Origin: Corella eumyota
Lineage: Eukaryota > Chordata > Ascidiacea > Phlebobranchia > Corellidae
Length of the DNA stretch: 64,000 nucleotides
Reading direction: 5' to 3'
Assembly (NCBI GenBank): GCA_963082875.1
Contig: OY720100.1
Coordinates: 13,106,591-13,170,590 of the forward strand
Below, one piece after another: positions 60,201 through 64,000 of this stretch. The notes under the pieces were generated by a model, which saw only the letters and a list, made by a program, of their open reading frames with translations, had not been told where the DNA came from and ran no database searches. Numbering within the stretch: position 1 is the first letter of the stretch; the number at the start of each line of letters is the position of its first letter. Position numbers and translations under genes: made by a program.

Positions 60201-63200
60201 TACAATAATGGTAACGGAATTACGGGTAACGGAATTACAACATCAGAGATTTTGTAGAAATGCTTATTCTGCCTAGTTTAAGTGATTTATAATAATATAA
60301 TTATTTTTATAAGTAAAAAAATGAAATGGCATTGTAATATAATATCCATTTTTTTTGATTTTGTGAGAAGGTAGTTTTGAAATTTATAAATTAGTTTTAT
60401 GGGTACATATATTACTAAATAAAATTAAATAAAAATATTCATAGTTAACAAGTTGATTTTTAACTGATATTTGGCATATTCAAACAATATTATAAGCTAT
60501 TTTACCCACTAGACTTATTGTTTTTGCATAATTATCCATTTTATTTAGGTGTAACAAATTGTTTCTGCGACATCAATTTTATTACTAATTTAGAGTTTAG
60601 TGATTTAAAATTTTAAACATGTTATGTTTGTTTGTTAATTTTATTTTTGGAGTTATGTTTGTAGTTTTTGTTAAAATGATAGTTAGGAATTTTAAAATTT
60701 GGTTTGTTTGTTTCTGTTTAAGAGTTTATTTAAAAAAAAACCTAGTAGTTTTTAGTTTTGTAATTCCGTTACCAAGATTTTTTAAAAAATGTTTTAGTTA
60801 GGTTTGTTTCTTATTTTAACAGTACCTAAAACTATTTTTTTTAATTTTATCTGAAATTGAGTAAATTTAAGACTAAAGTTACATGTCAAAATTAGACAGT
60901 GTCTTTCTGTTACTTAAAGTGTAATTCCGTTACCAGGTTTTTTTAAGTTAATTTGTCAATAAATAAATATTTTTTAAACCCCAACTAAAAAAATTTGGTA
61001 TCTTTTTGTTGCTTTCAATAAGGACAATTATTTACACATGTTTAATTTAAGTTAATTTTTATAAAATTCAGACGAATTGGGATTAAGTATTACCCAACTT
61101 TTTATATCTAATTTATTGGCATAATTCCGTTACCAAACATTTTTCAATTTTTAAGAAGCATAGAAGTTCGAACTGGACTTCTATGCTTATAAAAATTTAG
61201 AATGGCAATATATGGGTTGTTTTAACTTAAAATAAGATTTCCATTATATTAAAAAAATTAATTATAAGTTTGTAAACCACAATAATTGTAATTCCGTTAC
61301 CGAAGAATTGCCCATATATATACATAGTTTAGGATATAAAATATATTTAAAAAATTTTTTTTTTTACCTGTTCCAGGTCTTAAACGCATTACTTGCTCTT
61401 TTAAACAAGTGGCCTTCAATGACAAGCGAGTTATTCACATATTTCATATACATTCCACTATCCCCAGTCTATCAAGATAAAAATAAACAATCTATTTCCT
61501 GGTTGGTTGATGTATAGTAAACCATGTTAAATGTTTGTTTGAAACTTACTTAAGAATTATTATTAATAAAAATTATACGTAAGAAATAATCTTAAAACTT
61601 ATTTTTTCCTTATAACTGAAATCAATTTTAAGTAAAAAGCAAATAAACTATTTGTAAGTAATAATTATGTTGCTACAAATAAACACGTTTAAGTAATCTG
61701 CTTAACAATTCTAATGAAGTCCAAAATTTTCCAAAATTTTTAAAATTTTTTTTTTTTTAATTATATATATGTAAAAAAAAGTAAATTTTATACCATGGAT
61801 TGATGTCTTTCTTGTTCGACTACCATTGCATCTTTCTCCTTTTCTGTACTTGTACTCAACTCTTCAAGCTACAAATACAATTGTTCAACCTTATCTCATT
61901 GAAAAGACTGAACCACGTTATTTATAAATACCTAGCTAAATGCAGTTATTTATATTCTGCACTCTAAATTACTCATATATATATAACTTAAATTGCAGAA
62001 TAGAATTTAACCAGTTTGGGAAACTTAAAAAATGCAACATAAAATATTTTACAACGCAAAAAATGCTGCAAATTTAAAATGAATTCGGGTTTGATTGCTT
62101 ACTTGAGCATGTAATGTTTTCATAAAGGGTTCTAAGTCTTTCATCAAGTCGTGGCCTTGATGATAGAAAGTGTTTAAAGCATGCATGTAGGAAAGCATCT
62201 AAAAATAAAAAATATTTCTAGAATATAAAAATTGGATAAATCAGAAAATAAATTGTGATAACATTTACTCTAAACTTAATATTTTACAATTGGGGTTTAC
62301 CTTCTTGTAAAGTTATTATTATAACTGTAGTTGTTTAATAATTTTAAACAAAAGTTTTTTATATACATAAATAATGCAAATTTAAAAAATAAATTACCTT
62401 ATCAACTGTATGAAATCTTTTCTTTTTTTGCAGCATATTAATCTACGAACAAAAATGTAAGGTTTTTCTACAAATGAAAACTTATTGTTTAAGCTTTGCT
62501 AATATGAAAAGTCGAAAAAAAATTTAATAAAAAATTGATTTAAAACCTTACCAAATAAATTAACAATATTGCCAAAAAATAATAAAAAAAACCTAATGTT
62601 CTAATAATTTAAGTCTAAATAAATAAACAAAAAATTTAAAAAATTGACTAATGACTAAAACTAAATCATTTTTACCTGAAAACAGTAATCCATTGAAATA
62701 TTTCGAAAACTCGCTCTTAACGAAGTCAAATGATTCTCAGCTTCTTCTACTTCATGAGGTTTAACTCGATTTACACTTGCGTGTTTCGAAAGAACAGCTG
62801 AATAGTCATCTGATGTCTTGTCGAACGCTTTCTTAAGGTCCCGGGTATATTTTACATCCCTAAATCAATAGCTACCATTAAAAAAAAAGAAAAAAACTAG
62901 TAGCAATACAAATCTATCTACTTAATCTTTGATCTGTTATCTTAAAAATAAGTTAACAACATGCTTTACAAGCCTTTTACATAAGTTAGATAAAAAAAAG
63001 ATTAAACAAGAGTTTTAGTAATGTTTATATATTGTTTGTAACATAATTTATTTAAACTGGTAAAAAAATTCTTTTTATACTAAAACAGGTTAAAAAATAA
63101 CTTAAATTATACTCGTTAAAAATAACTTAAATTTTAAAAATAACTCAAATTATACTCAAAATTAAAAAATAACTTAAATTATACTCAAAATACTTGTTTT

Positions 63201-63856
63201 TAAAAACTATATATATTAAATCTGATAAAGAATATTTATTTAAAATACATGCATGTAAATATAGATTTAAAAATTACTTACTCTTTTAAGAAATTGTGAA
63301 GTTGAGTTTTTACAGATCGTTGAGCTTGATCAAAAAGAATCTAAAAATTTAAAAATCACCAATTACAAAATTATTAATAAAAATTTAAAAGAGTGTTTTT
63401 TTATTGGCAAAAATGCAAAAATAAGGTAAATGCATATAGCTTCGTATGTGTTGCCTAATATTACTGTTGTTGATTTTATTTGATATTTTACCTAAAAAAA
63501 CAATAAGCAATGCTTGATATGCTGTCATGCAAGCCTCAAGCTCTTACTACAGGAAATTATTAAGAACGTCACACAATGACTCAAATGCTAACAATCGAAA
63601 AGCGAAAATAAATATATATAACAAAAATTTTAACGCATTTGAACATGACTTGACTATAAAATTTTAAACCTTAAGCATACCTTAAAGAGCATTTACTGAA
63701 AAATTTTATATTTAAAAGCAAAGGTTACAAAAAGGTGTAGGCATACACATTATAATTGCAAACAATTTATTCTTGCACTTTATGCTAAGATTTTTAACTT
63801 ACCGTGTGATATGAAGTTAGTTCGTCCATAGTATTCACAAATCTTTTTAATGCACC
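51232..63856 (-). CDS. ACAP-type BAR-PH-ArfGAP-ankyrin protein (5' end beyond window)
   Basis: Arf GTPase-activating protein of the ACAP1/2/3 group, acting on Arf6 at endosomes and plasma membrane. Exons in order of translation: 63803-63856, 63282-63340, 62676-62859, 62398-62442, 62103-62198, 61794-61868, 61368-61468, 58884-58932, 58420-58581, 57955-58005, 57752-57836, 57397-57543, 56947-57080, 56695-56783, 56250-56421, 55657-55711, 55191-55262, 54464-54526, 54164-54236, 53111-53228, 52651-52759, 52035-52146, 51701-51759 and 51232-51494. They give 808 in-frame residues. The BAR part ([13 protein letters not shown]) is missing its start. [21 protein letters not shown] to [10 protein letters not shown]. 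ArfGAP: zinc finger CADC ... CIDC with arginine finger SGVHRS and [16 protein letters not shown]. Then a Ser-rich linker, ankyrin repeats ([31 protein letters not shown]) and RLKKMNEEM, as in human ACAP2 RLARMNEEM. An optional cassette exon is listed separately. Confidence 0.93.
52209..52481 (-). mobile_element. tRNA-derived SINE, minus orientation
   Basis: About 270 bp. Read on minus: tRNA-like head with promoter boxes (TGGTGTAGTGGT...GTGGGTTTAATCCCCACTG type), then GCGCCCTTCAGTAAGGCACT, a central AGCACTTAATCAGCAGTATA block, and a tail CTTTTCACATCGACTAT. In the ACAP intron before the last ankyrin exon. Confidence 0.85.
53332..53609 (+). mobile_element. tRNA-derived SINE, plus orientation
   Basis: About 278 bp with head GCATGCTGTAGTGGTAAGAA, B-box-like GTGGGTTCAATCCCC, body GAGCCAGCACTTAATCAACA and tail TTCCCACATAGAGGATAAAG. 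Same family as 52209-52481 but opposite strand, 850 bp away. Confidence 0.85.
53735..54016 (+). mobile_element. tRNA-derived SINE, best preserved copy
   Basis: About 282 bp: CCGGCAGCGTGGTGTAGTGG (A box), GAGGTCGTGGGTTCAATCCC (B box), GTAGCACCCTTGAGTAAGGC, the middle block CACTTAATCAGCAGCATAAT, and tail TTTCCCACATCGAGGATAAA with an A-rich end. Resembles tRNA-related SINEs described in ascidians; that naming is from memory. Confidence 0.88.
55747..55985 (+). mobile_element. tRNA-derived SINE, diverged copy
   Basis: Head CAGCAAGGTGTAGTGGTCAG, B-box GAGGTCGTGGGTTTGATCCC, body GAGCTAGAACTTAATCAACA; the tail is lost. In an ACAP intron. Confidence 0.8.
57124..57386 (-). mobile_element. tRNA-derived SINE, minus orientation, diverged
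   Basis: Minus strand shows the family tail (TTTCCACATTGAGGATAAAC), body with TGCTGAGCTAATACTTAATC, and B-box-like AGGTTCGATCCCCACTAC. It abuts ArfGAP exon 57397-57543. Confidence 0.8.
59232..59330 (-). CDS. Candidate cassette exon inside the ACAP PH domain
   Basis: A 99-nt open stretch with AG acceptor (CGTAG before 59330) and GT donor (GTACGA after 59232), symmetric in phase 2-2, lying between exons 61368-61468 and 58884-58932, which themselves join in phase. Inclusion would put 33 residues ([20 protein letters not shown] and following [12 protein letters not shown]) between KTWNR and RWF, the beta1-beta2 loop that in PH domains contacts phosphoinositides. Human ACAP proteins as I recall them have no such insert. 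It could instead be a chance open stretch in the intron. Confidence 0.45.
59698..61313. mobile_element. 1.6-kb non-autonomous DNA element with terminal inverted repeats and repeated 13-mer
   Basis: Ends are GGGCAATTCT at 59698 and its complement AGAATTGCCC ending at 61313, flanked on both sides by ATATATAT-type sequence (target repeat TA or longer; not resolvable). Inside, the exact 13-mer TAATTCCGTTACC occurs five times (60058, 60761, 60922, 61122, 61289) and its complement GGTAACGGAATTA twice in tandem (60210, 60225). No transposase-like ORF. It lies in the ACAP PH intron. Confidence 0.75.
63087..63192 (+). repeat. AT-rich tandem repeat
   Basis: Three to four imperfect copies of a unit near 30 bp built on AATAACTTAAATTATACTC, in an ACAP intron. 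Confidence 0.7.
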
Positions 63857-64000
63857 CTTAAATAGATAAATAAAAAAAATAAATATACTTCGACATCTAT
63901 ATAAACAATACATTTCATGTTTAATTGTTATTAATATAAAACTAAAGCCTACAAAATACAGTATAAGTACAAGACAGACAAGCGTATACTAATTTAATTT

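Noticed and set aside
60619-60801. 60-codon plus-strand ORF rich in Val and Phe
   Set aside because: It lies in the non-coding DNA element and includes one of the repeated 13-mers; composition explains the open frame.

Overview
This 64 kb window is AT-rich animal DNA with many short GT-AG introns. Its recognisable genes are DPM3, XLF/NHEJ1, SUCLA2, p110 PI3-kinase, an SGLT-type SLC5A, SRPRB, a DCN1-like protein and an ACAP-type ArfGAP. That set fits an animal, and together with compact genes, very AT-rich introns and a tRNA-derived SINE family it suggests an invertebrate chordate, most likely an ascidian tunicate. The species assignment is inference. All exon models were built by hand from splice sites and reading phase.

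Layout. 1-5.3 kb: minus-strand gene for a Gln/Asn/Gly-rich, prion-like protein, running off the left edge. 5.7-8.4 kb: two single-exon minus-strand genes, DPM3 and NHEJ1 (XLF). 9.3-12.2 kb: SUCLA2 in 11 exons, minus. 14.7-17.9 kb: an intronless class IA PI3K catalytic subunit, minus. 20.0-36.7 kb: a tandem plus-strand array of 12 related loci (10 intact, 2 decayed) for 119-146 residue proteins of a family I cannot name. 37.3-44.1 kb: a 16-exon SGLT-like cotransporter, minus, with a young LTR retroelement in intron 3. 44.6-46.6 kb: SRPRB, plus, head-to-head with the transporter. 47.3-49.9 kb: DCUN1D1/2-like gene, minus. 51.2 kb to the right edge: ACAP-type BAR-PH-ArfGAP-ankyrin gene, minus, with SINEs and a 1.6 kb DNA element in its introns.

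The most interesting region is the 20-37 kb array. Every intact protein carries a central motif of the form (W/Y)(F/I)(S/T)x(D/E)Nxx L Y(V/I/M)xx(V/L)LE, best seen as SNDNRRLYIFR. Nearly all also carry a C-terminal C-H-V ... H-C-x-C pattern. Two gene types exist: type I has one intron and type II has two, with the last intron at the same place. No signal peptide is evident. Kappa-B-like sites (for example GGGGATCTCCCC and GGGGAAATCCC) recur upstream of at least six copies in otherwise AT-rich DNA. Repeated duplication, decayed copies, variable C-terminal tails and these sites suggest a fast-evolving, perhaps Rel/NF-kB-controlled, cytosolic family. That function is a hypothesis.

The flanking genes are housekeeping genes: ER glycosylation and targeting, DNA repair, TCA cycle, lipid signalling, cullin neddylation and membrane traffic. 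They show no functional link with the array.
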